A DNA stretch of 64,000 bases from Pedobacter planticolens. Its GTDB lineage: Bacteria; Bacteroidota; Bacteroidia; Sphingobacteriales; Sphingobacteriaceae. The stretch lies in NCBI RefSeq assembly GCF_014172375.1, contig NZ_WNXD01000002.1, positions 1,798,001 to 1,862,000 on the forward strand, in the 5' to 3' direction. Of this stretch, positions 35,096 through 43,723 are shown piece by piece. Within the stretch, counting starts at the first letter, position 1; every line of letters starts with the position of its first letter. The notes beneath the pieces are model-generated. The model was not told the DNA's origin. It was given only the letters and a program-made list of their open reading frames with translations, and ran no database searches. The translations under genes and the position numbers were made by a program.

Positions 35096-36841
35096 TTATC
35101 TATAAAAATCGATGGCATATCGTTTAACATTTTCTTTCATGTCAACAACAATTAACTCAAATGTATGTTTTCCTGTTGAAGTTCGCTCATCAAAATTATG
35201 CCATAAGTTTGCTGTTTTTGCATCAAACTCCATTAAAATCCATTTGCCATCAATGTAGCCATTAAAACTCTTAATTCCAGAAAGTCCATCGCTAATTCTA
35301 AAACTCATTTTACTTATCCCCGCCATATTTTTACCATTGGCGATGTTTACAGGAACTATAGTTGGCGCAATTGTATCAATAGCGATGAAAAAACTGCCGA
35401 AATTTCTTGGCATTGCTTTCACATAACCGTTTTCGAAATATCCACCTTGCGATGAACGATTGGTATTTACTAGTAACGCCTTGTTTTGATATTTTGCTAA
35501 ACTGCTATCTGCTTTAATCCAAAGTTCGAAACCAATGTGTAACGGCGTTAAATTATTTTGAATTTGATGAATTGCCGAAAATGCATTATGCTGAGGCTTT
35601 GGTAATTTTTTGTAAGTGAAATTAAGATCATTGTATAAAGTTCCCTTTGGTAAAATTACTTTGATGTCATCGCTATTATATTCATTTACTTTTGCATAAC
35701 TAAACGGAATGCCAGCAGACGGAGTAGGCGTATTGATGATTGCTTTTGCATCGGCTTTTACATTAAATAAAAGTGTGCTTTTGTTGCCTTTAGAATCGGT
35801 AATGATGTAGTTTACTTCGTGTAATTTATCATCATTAAAGGTAATACGACCACGATTAACCAAATTGCTGTAAATCTGCAAGGGATTGCCTGGATCTACA
35901 AAACTTTTTTGAATGCTACGTTTAAGTGTGATAAATGCAGGATAATCTATATGAGAATTGATGGCCTTGCTGTTTTCAAAACTAAATTTTTCTAAAGCTG
36001 ATGTAAAAATAGTTTTTCCATCTACTTCCAATTCTATAGAATAAACGCCGTTTGTACCCGAAAGTCCATTATGTTTATCAGTAGTTATGATACCAAAACC
36101 AACTTCCCCACTTAAATTAATAGTTTTTACCTTATTTAAGTTGTATTTTCCGTTAGCACCAACAACTTGAAAGTATTGTTTAGGCGTAAATTCATTAAAA
36201 GGTTTGCTATTTAGGCGATAAACATACATCGAATAAATAACTGGCGGAATATTATCAGGAATTTCAATGCCCAATAATTGAGGATTTATGGTTAATTCGG
36301 TTTTAGTATCTCTCAACTCAAAATGTAAATGCGGACCACCAGAACTTCCAGTATTGCCCGAATAAGCAATCACTTCTCCCTTGCGCACAGGAATTAAATC
36401 GGCATTAGGAAACTCGTCTATTTCGTAGGATTTATTTTTGTATTGGATACTTTTTACTTGTTGTGCAATTTTAGGGCTAAACCGAGATAAATGCCCATAA
36501 ACAGAAGTGAAACCATTAGGATGATTAATATATAAAGCCAATCCAAATCCACTATTTTGTACACGTAAACGTGAAATATAGCCATCCGCAGTTGCGTAAA
36601 CCGGATAACCAATTCTTTGATTTGTTCTAAAATCAGTTCCAGAGTGAAAGTGATTTGCTCTTAACTCGCCAAAAGAACCTGCCAATGCTGGTGGCGCAAT
36701 ATCTAAAGGCTGTCTAAAATCTGTAAGCGGATAAATAGTATTGCTAAAAATTTGTTGGGCATCCGCCTTGATGGCTAAAAAGAGTAAAAAAAATAAAGAT
36801 GAGTATTTTAATGTATATGAATAGTTTTTCGGTCGATACAT
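35096..36841 (-). CDS. Secreted M23 family metallopeptidase
   Basis: A 581-residue exported protein with a signal peptide (about residues 12-29, ending ADAQ). Near the N-terminus is a LytM/M23 peptidoglycan endopeptidase domain: the zinc ligands are His66 and Asp70 in HFHSGTDF and His173 in [10 protein letters not shown] (with His171). A 30-residue insertion sits between the catalytic motifs. The remaining ~390 residues are beta-rich and contain no motif I know, perhaps Ig-like or adhesion modules. It probably cleaves peptide cross-links in the periplasm. It is encoded 5 nt after a FAH-family hydrolase gene on the same strand. Confidence 0.9.
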   Translation of the reverse strand: MYRPKNYSYTLKYSSLFFLLFLAIKADAQQIFSNTIYPLTDFRQPLDIAPPALAGSFGELRANHFHSGTDFRTNQRIGYPVYATADGYISRLRVQNSGFGLALYINHPNGFTSVYGHLSRFSPKIAQQVKSIQYKNKSYEIDEFPNADLIPVRKGEVIAYSGNTGSSGGPHLHFELRDTKTELTINPQLLGIEIPDNIPPVIYSMYVYRLNSKPFNEFTPKQYFQVVGANGKYNLNKVKTINLSGEVGFGIITTDKHNGLSGTNGVYSIELEVDGKTIFTSALEKFSFENSKAINSHIDYPAFITLKRSIQKSFVDPGNPLQIYSNLVNRGRITFNDDKLHEVNYIITDSKGNKSTLLFNVKADAKAIINTPTPSAGIPFSYAKVNEYNSDDIKVILPKGTLYNDLNFTYKKLPKPQHNAFSAIHQIQNNLTPLHIGFELWIKADSSLAKYQNKALLVNTNRSSQGGYFENGYVKAMPRNFGSFFIAIDTIAPTIVPVNIANGKNMAGISKMSFRISDGLSGIKSFNGYIDGKWILMEFDAKTANLWHNFDERTSTGKHTFELIVVDMKENVKRYAIDFYR

Positions 36842-36846
36842 GTTGA

Positions 36847-37458
36847 TTATTTTATGTTGAAATTGAGCAATTGTTTGCCTTCTAACCAGGCTTCTAATTG
36901 ATCACCTTGCTTTACTTGGCCAACACCTTCTGGCGTACCAGTAAAAATTAAATCGCCTTTTTTTAAGGTGATATATTGAGAAACAAAAGCTATTATTTCT
37001 TCAAACGAAAATAGGAGGTTGGAAGTATGCCCATTTTGACGAGTTTCTTTATTTATTTGCAATTCAAATTGCAATTGATACATGTCCGAAAACTCTGCTT
37101 TTGGTAAGAAATTGCTTATCGCAGCAGAATTATCGAAAGATTTAGCCAGTTCCCAAGGTAAACCTTTTGCTTTATGTTCGCTTTGAATATCTCTAGCTGT
37201 AAAATCTATACCTAGTCCAACTTCATCATAATAATTGGATGCGAATTTTTCGGAAATATGCTTTCCTTCTTTACAAATTTTTAAAACTACTTCTAGTTCG
37301 TAATGAATATCTGATGAGAAATCGGGAATGTAAAAAGGTTTATTGTCTTTTAAAACAGCGGTATCTGGTTTTAAAAATATAATAGGTTTTGTTGGAACAG
37401 CATTGTTCAATTCTTTAGCATGCGCAGCATAGTTGCGACCAATTGCAATTATCTTCAT
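36847..37458 (-). CDS. Fumarylacetoacetate hydrolase family protein
   Basis: A 203-residue protein of the FAH fold, small form. Conserved parts are IIAIGRNYAAHAKELNN, PIIFLKPDTAVL, the metal-binding HYELEVVLKI with downstream GIDFTARDIQ, and the C-terminal LIFTGTPEGVGQVKQGD. Small FAH proteins include acylpyruvases and oxaloacetate tautomerases or decarboxylases; the specific activity here cannot be assigned. It is cytoplasmic. It lies between the T9SS-tail gene (30 nt upstream) and the M23 peptidase gene (5 nt downstream), so it is likely part of one transcript. Confidence 0.92.
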   Translation of the reverse strand: MKIIAIGRNYAAHAKELNNAVPTKPIIFLKPDTAVLKDNKPFYIPDFSSDIHYELEVVLKICKEGKHISEKFASNYYDEVGLGIDFTARDIQSEHKAKGLPWELAKSFDNSAAISNFLPKAEFSDMYQLQFELQINKETRQNGHTSNLLFSFEEIIAFVSQYITLKKGDLIFTGTPEGVGQVKQGDQLEAWLEGKQLLNFNIK

Positions 37459-37488
37459 ATAGCAAAAATAGAAAAGAAATGGGGGAAT

Positions 37489-37998
37489 TTATAATACAGA
37501 AATCTTCTTTACAATCGATTCGCCGTTTGCCAATATCCTTAAAAAATAAATACCAGGATTTAATTTATTTGGAATAGTATAGGTTTTGGTTTGCTCACCA
37601 GCTGGCGTACGTTCGTTGGCTAAGGTAACCACATCATTACTCAATAAATCTGTTATTTTTATAGAAAGTGTGGTTTCTCTATCTAGGCGTAGGCTGATAT
37701 TAATTTGCTCGTTTACAGGATTAGGATAAACTTTTAAAACCGTTAAAACTTTCCCGCGTTTTGTAAGCGTAGGGCTAGATAATGTAGTGCTAGATGAGTT
37801 GTAGCCTATTGTATTAGGTTTGTAAGGCTGGATGTTTGCTTTTATTTGAGGAACTCGACTAACTACTTTTGCCTTAGGTTTAATAGAGATTTTAGAAGTG
37901 TCAATTTTTTGCGCAAAAACAGAAGAACCCATCAAAACCACCATGCAAATTGTGCATAGTAAACTCCATGAGAACGTTATTTTTGGCTTTGAAATCAT
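37489..37998 (-). CDS. Small protein with a type IX secretion C-terminal sorting domain
   Basis: A 169-residue exported protein with a signal peptide (residues about 12-29, ending VFAQ). A ~60-residue Lys/Ser/Thr-rich segment without a recognised domain follows, then a C-terminal Por-secretion tail from about residue 88: VLKVYPNPVNEQINISLRLD, later PGIYFLRILANGESIVKKIS. The tail routes proteins through the type IX secretion system to the cell surface. The passenger is only ~60 residues and looks disordered, so it may be a surface peptide or a degraded cargo. It has its own -7 element and probably heads the FAH-M23-Bcp unit. Confidence 0.88.
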   Translation of the reverse strand: MISKPKITFSWSLLCTICMVVLMGSSVFAQKIDTSKISIKPKAKVVSRVPQIKANIQPYKPNTIGYNSSSTTLSSPTLTKRGKVLTVLKVYPNPVNEQINISLRLDRETTLSIKITDLLSNDVVTLANERTPAGEQTKTYTIPNKLNPGIYFLRILANGESIVKKISVL

Positions 37999-38011
37999 CC
38001 TTTACTCTTGG

Positions 38012-38019
38012 CAAAAATA
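38012..38019 (-). promoter_or_regulatory. -7 promoter element of the T9SS-tail gene
   Basis: TATTTTTG on the minus strand, 13 nt before the start codon at 37998. Confidence 0.5.
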
Positions 38020-38166
38020 TAAATAATAAAGCAAAGAAATCAAACATTTTGCGTATTAAAACAATATTTAACACTATTTAACAACAGTTGTTTTTGGTTG
38101 AATTTTACTTATTTCGGCTTCATGTGATGATGTAAATATTAATGACTTTAATATTATTTATTTAAG

Positions 38167-38174
38167 TAATTTTG
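38167..38174 (+). promoter_or_regulatory. -7 promoter element of kup
   Basis: TAATTTTG matches TAnnTTTG and lies 18 nt before the GTG at 38193. Its presence argues against the overlapping in-frame TTG (38172) as start codon. Confidence 0.5.
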
Positions 38175-38192
38175 CAGTCAAATTTTATAGCA

Positions 38193-40154
38193 GTGTCAAA
38201 TCATAAAAACGTTAATGCGCTCACAGCCGGTGGGGTTCTAATCAGTTTAGGGATTGTTTTTGGAGATATTGGTACATCGCCTTTGTATACCTTAAATGCA
38301 ATATTCAAGACAATTTTAGGAGATAAGCAACTAGTTACAGCAGATATTGTATTAGGAGTACTTTCTTGTATCATTTGGACTTTAACCTTACAAACTACTA
38401 TTAAGTATGTAATTATTACGCTAAGAGCCGATAATAAGGGTGAAGGTGGTATATTTTCACTTTTCTCGCTGGTGCGTAAAAAGGCTAAATGGCTAGTTAT
38501 TCCTGCCATTGTTGGTGGTTGTGCGTTATTGGCCGATGGTATTATTACCCCAAGTATTACTGTAACATCTGCTATTGAGGGATTAACGAATAAGTTTTCC
38601 CATATTCCGGTGGTATATGTAGTAATTGCCATTTTGAGTATCCTTTTTATCATCCAACAGTTTGGCACTAACCTAGTGGGTAAGCTTTTTGGTCCCGTAA
38701 TGTTTGTGTGGTTTGCAGTTTTGGGTATTGTTGGTATTTCATTTATCATTAAAGACTTCAGTATTCTGAAAGCCTTAAATCCTTATTATGCTATTCATCT
38801 ATTAATTAACAATAATATTGCGTTTATTATACTTGGTGGTGTTTTTCTATGTACTACTGGGGCCGAGGCTTTATATTCTGATTTGGGACATTGCGGTCGA
38901 AATAACATTAGAATTAGTTGGATTTTTGTTAAACTTACCCTAATTCTTAATTATTTGGGACAAGGTGTATGGATATTGCAAAACGCAAATAATTATATTC
39001 CTGGCGCAAAAATGAACCCGTTTTTTCAAATTGTACCTGAGCAGTATCAAATTGCAATGGTTATTTTGGCTACTATGGCGGCGGTTATTGCTAGTCAGGC
39101 ATTAATTAGCGGTTCGTTTACCTTAATTGCCGAGGCAGTTAGACTTAACCTTTGGCCAAAAATCCGTATCGTTTATCCAACTACTTCAAAGGGGCAATTA
39201 TATGTGCCATCTATCAATTTGATGTTATGGATTGGATGTTGCAGTATTGTATGGTTTTGGGAAAAATCAGAAAAGATGGATGCAGCCTATGGTTTATCTA
39301 TTACTATTGCAATGTTAATGACTACTATTTTGGTAAGTTATTATTTAAAAATCAAGCGGTTTCCCAAATACATTATCGCCATATTTATTACGGTTTATGT
39401 GATTATTGAAGGCACCTTTTTAGTAAGTAATCTTCATAAATTTATGGAAGGCGGTTGGTTAACTGTATTAATCGGTTCCTGCTTATTTACAGTAATGTGG
39501 AGTTGGTATGTGGCCAGAAAAATTAAAAATCGGTTTGTTAAATATGTAGAGATTGAAGACTATTTTCAAATTATTAGCGAGTTAAGTGATGATATTTCTG
39601 TGCCTAAATATTCATCGCAATTGGTGTATTTAACCAGTGCTAACTTTAAAACAGAGATCGAATCGAAAATTATATATTCGATTATACAAAAGGAACCTAA
39701 ACGTGCCGATGTGTATTGGTTGGTACACGTTGATGTAGTAGACGAGCCCTATACGAGAGATTACAAGGTAGAATTTTTAATTCCTGGTAAATTGATACGT
39801 ATAGATTTTAAGTTAGGTTTTAGGGTAGAGCAAAGAGTAAATCTTTTATATCGTAAAGTAGTTGAAGAATTGGTGAAAAATGGGGAAGTAGATATTACAA
39901 GTCAATATTCGTCTTTAAATAAACATAAAATAGCTGGAGATTTTCGTTTCGTACTATTAGAAAAACAACTTTCTAAATTTGCAAAATTAAGTTTCTATGA
40001 ACGTTCAATAATGGATTATTACTTTCTTTTAAAGCACTTTAGTTTATCAGAAGTGAGTGGTTTTGGTTTAGATTCAAGTTATGTAGATGTTGAAACCGTT
40101 CCGTTAATTTTTGTTACACCTGATGATATAGAATTGAATAGATTGGCTGTTTAG
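38193..40154 (+). CDS. kup: Kup-family potassium uptake transporter
   Basis: A ~653-residue K+/H+ symporter of the KUP/HAK/KT family. The start of the first helix, GGVLISLGIVFGDIGTSPLYTL, is the family signature; about twelve hydrophobic helices follow to residue ~430, and the last ~200 residues are a soluble cytoplasmic domain. Other typical parts are LRADNKGEGGIFSLFSLVR and GALLADGIITPSIT-like CALLADGIITPSITV. GTG at 38193 is chosen as start: it lies just after a -7 promoter box and directly before SNHKNVNALTAGG. It imports potassium for turgor and pH control. No operon partner. Confidence 0.95.
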   Translation: MSNHKNVNALTAGGVLISLGIVFGDIGTSPLYTLNAIFKTILGDKQLVTADIVLGVLSCIIWTLTLQTTIKYVIITLRADNKGEGGIFSLFSLVRKKAKWLVIPAIVGGCALLADGIITPSITVTSAIEGLTNKFSHIPVVYVVIAILSILFIIQQFGTNLVGKLFGPVMFVWFAVLGIVGISFIIKDFSILKALNPYYAIHLLINNNIAFIILGGVFLCTTGAEALYSDLGHCGRNNIRISWIFVKLTLILNYLGQGVWILQNANNYIPGAKMNPFFQIVPEQYQIAMVILATMAAVIASQALISGSFTLIAEAVRLNLWPKIRIVYPTTSKGQLYVPSINLMLWIGCCSIVWFWEKSEKMDAAYGLSITIAMLMTTILVSYYLKIKRFPKYIIAIFITVYVIIEGTFLVSNLHKFMEGGWLTVLIGSCLFTVMWSWYVARKIKNRFVKYVEIEDYFQIISELSDDISVPKYSSQLVYLTSANFKTEIESKIIYSIIQKEPKRADVYWLVHVDVVDEPYTRDYKVEFLIPGKLIRIDFKLGFRVEQRVNLLYRKVVEELVKNGEVDITSQYSSLNKHKIAGDFRFVLLEKQLSKFAKLSFYERSIMDYYFLLKHFSLSEVSGFGLDSSYVDVETVPLIFVTPDDIELNRLAV

Positions 40155-40215
40155 GTTAACACGGTTTTTAACATTAAGGAATTAAGAAAATTAAGTCTTT
40201 AGGTAGGCGAAAATC

Positions 40216-40342
40216 TTGTCATTCAGAGCGCACTTGTCATTCAGAGCGCAGCGAAGAATCTCTATTAATCTTTATAAAGAAAGCCGCAGATATGCAGATT
40301 GTCATCCTGAGCGTAGTCGAAGGAAATCTGCGTATCTGTGGC
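40216..40342. repeat. Composite repeat A plus hairpin, left copy
   Basis: A partial TTGTCATTCAGAGCGCA (40216-40232) is followed by a full 35-bp module (40234-40268), a 14-nt spacer, and a hairpin with 16-bp arms (GCCGCAGATATGCAGA, 40283-40298; TCTGCGTATCTGTGGC, 40327-40342) around a 28-bp loop reading TTGTCATCCTGAGCGTAGTC and on. The same arrangement recurs at 41495-41603 with the loop inverted. Confidence 0.88.
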
Positions 40343-40356
40343 TTAATAATTTAAAG

Positions 40357-41400
40357 CTAACCAACCACTTTTTCTAATCCCAGTTTCTTTAAAAGAAAAA
40401 TAAGTAGACTAGAAATAGCAAGGCAAGCTATAGTGGTAATCGGAATGCCGAATACTGGGCCAAAAACAGCACCATTTAAACCATATTTATTTAAGTAGTA
40501 AAGCACTAGCATATGGATAAAATAGATGCCGAAGCTATGCTTATTAAGAAATTTTCTAATTGCTTTTAATGTCGAATTTGTACTATTTGTATGCTTAATA
40601 AATAGAAACAAACCTACAGCTGCAAGTATTACATTTGGCGAAAAATAGGTATATAGATCTATTCTAAAATGACCATTGTATGTTGATAGAAAATAGGTGC
40701 CAAATATGGTTAATAAGACACCGGATGCAAAAATGAGAAGAGAAATGGTTTTGATATGTTTTACATTTTCGAAATTTCTCACTGATAAATAATAGCCTAA
40801 AACGATGTAACCAATAAAACCTCCGAAATACTTTAAATTAAAATCGGGGATATAATTTGAAAAAATAGGTAATGCGATTAGTACTGCTATCAGCCATATT
40901 ACAAGAAAATAAACTAGCTCATTTTCTTTTGCATTTTTAATCCATTTTGAAATGATGGGAATGAATAAATAAATACCAATAATCATGTAGATATACCAAA
41001 AATGGTAGGTTATTTTATAACCAAAAGCACTAGATGATATGGTTAGCATTTTGAAAATTGGTAATTCAAATCCTTTTTTAAGGATGAATAAAATATGAAT
41101 GGAATAAACTGCAATCCAAAAAAGAAATGGGAAGATTATTCTTGCTACTCGTTTCTTTAAATAATCATTTAACTGGTAATCTTTAGGCAGTAATAAAGCT
41201 CCAGTAATCATTACAAATACGGGAACACAAAATCTCACCAAACTATCATAAACATTGGCAGTCCACCAATTAAAGCCAGAAATTTTAGTGAATTTGTATA
41301 GAAATGGGGCCGCGACATGCAGGAATATTACACCTATTGTGGCAATAACTCTTAAATTGTCTAGCCATGAAGTGTCATCTTTTACTTTAAAGTCGCTCAT
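40357..41400 (-). CDS. Membrane acyltransferase (acyltransferase 3 family)
   Basis: A ~347-residue polytopic membrane protein of the acyltransferase 3 (OafA/WecH-like) family, which transfers acetyl or other acyl groups to sugars of surface glycans. The signature is near the N-terminus: SWLDNLRVIATIGVIFLHVA, containing the conserved His. About ten transmembrane helices follow. The ATG at 41400 is chosen because the upstream in-frame TTG lies in a -7 promoter box (TATCTTTG). No sugar-pathway genes are adjacent. The gene is bracketed by two copies of a ~120-bp repeat, which suggests duplication or transfer of the segment. The acceptor is unknown. Confidence 0.88.
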   Translation of the reverse strand: MSDFKVKDDTSWLDNLRVIATIGVIFLHVAAPFLYKFTKISGFNWWTANVYDSLVRFCVPVFVMITGALLLPKDYQLNDYLKKRVARIIFPFLFWIAVYSIHILFILKKGFELPIFKMLTISSSAFGYKITYHFWYIYMIIGIYLFIPIISKWIKNAKENELVYFLVIWLIAVLIALPIFSNYIPDFNLKYFGGFIGYIVLGYYLSVRNFENVKHIKTISLLIFASGVLLTIFGTYFLSTYNGHFRIDLYTYFSPNVILAAVGLFLFIKHTNSTNSTLKAIRKFLNKHSFGIYFIHMLVLYYLNKYGLNGAVFGPVFGIPITTIACLAISSLLIFLLKKLGLEKVVG

Positions 41401-41409
41401 TCTTGCCAG

Positions 41410-41417
41410 CAAAGATA
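41410..41417 (-). promoter_or_regulatory. -7 promoter element of the acyltransferase gene
   Basis: TATCTTTG on the minus strand, 9 nt before the ATG at 41400, so the mRNA leader would be only a few bases long. Confidence 0.5.
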
Positions 41418-41494
41418 CTTATTTGAAGATTAAACCACATAGATACATAGTTCTTAGGCCTATCTGTCGGCATCTAATCGATCAAAATTAAGCT

Positions 41495-41603
41495 TTGTCA
41501 TTCAGAGCGAAGCGAAGAATCTCTATTAACTAATATAATAAAAGCCACAGATGCGCAGATTTCCTTCGACTACGCTCAGGATGACAGTCTGCGCATCTGT
41601 GGC
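41495..41603. repeat. Composite repeat A plus hairpin, right copy
   Basis: A 35-bp module (41495-41529) in the same orientation as the left copy, a 14-nt spacer, then perfect 16-bp arms (GCCACAGATGCGCAGA, 41544-41559; TCTGCGCATCTGTGGC, 41588-41603). The 28-bp loop between them (41560-41587) is the reverse complement of the loop at 40299-40326 except for its final base. Confidence 0.88.
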
Positions 41604-41650
41604 ATAATAATTTTAAACCTATTGGTTAGGTCTCAGCGACCGAAATTAAA

Positions 41651-43600
41651 CTATCCTTCAGCCTGTTGCTGCCCTAATTTACTATTGTGAAAACCATAGG
41701 CGAAGTAAACCACCAAACCAACTACCAACCAAATTCCAAAACCTATCCAATTAGAAATACCTAGCTCACACATCATGTATAAGCAGCTCAATAAGCCCAA
41801 TACAGGTATTAATGATAAGTTTTTAGTAACGCAATAATACGTAATGACTAAACAGATAACTAAGAAAATCCACATTGGAATTTTGTGCTTAAATAAGCCC
41901 CAGCCACTTTCGTATTTCTTATCGAATGAGATGGTTGATTTGGTCATGAATTCATCGTACTGCGCAGGTGTTAGGCTATTTAAATAAGCCTCAGCATCAA
42001 TCTGTTTTCCTTGTAATACCACAGGGCTTGCACTGATTTCCTTTTTAACAGTTTCTAATTCTGGAGCAGATAACGAAGTGATAAACGGAACAGCGCTATT
42101 TACTTTTGTTTTGTTAATGATAAAATCAGTTGTTTCTTCTTTATATTTTGTGAATGCTACTGCTAGTACTACAATAAATGCAACAGGAATAATGAATTTT
42201 GAATTTGCGTAAGGTATTTTGAACTTCCCTCTTTGTACACCTGGTCTATTTTGTAACACCAATACACCAGCGCAAACCAATACGAAGGCGAATAAAGTAC
42301 CGATAGAGCATAAATCTGTTACGATAGTTAAATTCATAAATAACGATGGAACCGCTACTACAAAACCTACCACGATAGTTGCAAAAGATGGAGTTTTATA
42401 CTTTGGATGTATTTTAGAGAATTTTTTAGGTAATAAACCATCGCGGCTCATGCTCATCCAAATACGTGGCTGACCCATTTGAAAAACCAATAACACACTC
42501 GCCATGGCAAATACTGCGCTCACCGCAATAATACCGCTCATTAATTTGAGGTCGATAGCATCAAACACGAATGCCAATGGATCACCTACGGCCAACGTAT
42601 CCGATTTTACAATGCCCGTTAATACCAAAGCAATGGCAACATATAAAACCGTACAGATAATAATTGCCCACATCATCCCTCTGGGTAAATCTCGCTGTGG
42701 ATTTTTACATTCTTCGGCAGTAGTAGAAATCGCATCGAAACCTATGTAAGCAAAAAACACAGCCGAAACTCCTTTTAGTACACCTGAAACTCCGTTTGGT
42801 GCAAAAGGATTCCAATTTTTAGTATCAATATAAAAAACACCGACTGCTAAAACCAATAAAATAACGGCCAATTTTACCACTACCATCGCATTACTAGCAT
42901 TTCTAGATTCTTTCATTCCGCGATAAACTAACCACGTAATAAAGATGATAATGCCTAATGCTGGTAAATCTGCCACTAGGTGGAAGTTTCCAATTTTAGG
43001 AGCGGAAGTCCAAGCATGATTTGCAATACGAGTTGCATCATCTAAATTAGCCATGCTTTTACCCGCATTTAATAAGGCGTCAGCATGTTTATGGCCATTA
43101 AAAGCGGTTAAATAGTCCATTGTAGCCCAATCGGGGATATTTATACCGTCTATACCTAATGCCGGTATTCGGATGGAGGAGAGTAATCCTGTAAAGTAAT
43201 CGGACCATGAAATAGCTACTGTGATATTACCAATGGCATATTCCATAATTAACGACCAACCAATAATCCACGCCACTAACTCGCCAAAAGCTACATAAGA
43301 ATACGTGTACGCACTACCAGAAACTGGAACCATTGAGGCAAATTCTGCATAGGCAAAAGCGGCAAAACTACAGGCTACTGCAGTAAAAATAAATAAGAAA
43401 ATAACTGCCGGACCGCCATCTGCACTTGCTTTACCTATGGTACTAAAAATACCAGCACCAATAATGGCAGCAATACCAAATGCTGTTAAATCTCTTACTC
43501 CTAAGGTTTTATGTAATGAATCTCCGTGGTCTCCATATCCTTTTGCAGCATCTTCTAAAATTTTGCTAATGGATTTCTTTCTAAATAGTTTGTCGAACAT
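41651..43600 (-). CDS. APC-superfamily amino acid permease
   Basis: A 649-residue membrane transporter of the amino acid-polyamine-organocation superfamily, closest in pattern to cationic amino acid transporters. The N-terminal helix TAFGIAAIIGAGIFSTIGKA has the GAGIF unwound motif, and EFASMVPVSGSAYTYSYVAF and VFFAYIGFDAISTTAEECKN are family signatures. About fourteen helices are likely. It is longer than the usual ~470-500 residues because of a ~60-residue loop after helix 4 (around residue 150-205) and a ~90-residue hydrophilic loop (about 490-580) before the last helices. The substrate is unknown. It stands alone on the minus strand. Confidence 0.93.
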   Translation of the reverse strand: MFDKLFRKKSISKILEDAAKGYGDHGDSLHKTLGVRDLTAFGIAAIIGAGIFSTIGKASADGGPAVIFLFIFTAVACSFAAFAYAEFASMVPVSGSAYTYSYVAFGELVAWIIGWSLIMEYAIGNITVAISWSDYFTGLLSSIRIPALGIDGINIPDWATMDYLTAFNGHKHADALLNAGKSMANLDDATRIANHAWTSAPKIGNFHLVADLPALGIIIFITWLVYRGMKESRNASNAMVVVKLAVILLVLAVGVFYIDTKNWNPFAPNGVSGVLKGVSAVFFAYIGFDAISTTAEECKNPQRDLPRGMMWAIIICTVLYVAIALVLTGIVKSDTLAVGDPLAFVFDAIDLKLMSGIIAVSAVFAMASVLLVFQMGQPRIWMSMSRDGLLPKKFSKIHPKYKTPSFATIVVGFVVAVPSLFMNLTIVTDLCSIGTLFAFVLVCAGVLVLQNRPGVQRGKFKIPYANSKFIIPVAFIVVLAVAFTKYKEETTDFIINKTKVNSAVPFITSLSAPELETVKKEISASPVVLQGKQIDAEAYLNSLTPAQYDEFMTKSTISFDKKYESGWGLFKHKIPMWIFLVICLVITYYCVTKNLSLIPVLGLLSCLYMMCELGISNWIGFGIWLVVGLVVYFAYGFHNSKLGQQQAEG

Positions 43601-43723
43601 ATTTGGGTTTTTGGCTTATTATGGTTTTTAGCGGAATCAAAGAGCACTCCGTGTTTAGTTTGCTCAAACTTAAAAAATTAAGTTTAAATCTACTCTCCCA
43701 AAAATTGTTTTGTTAGGTATTCG

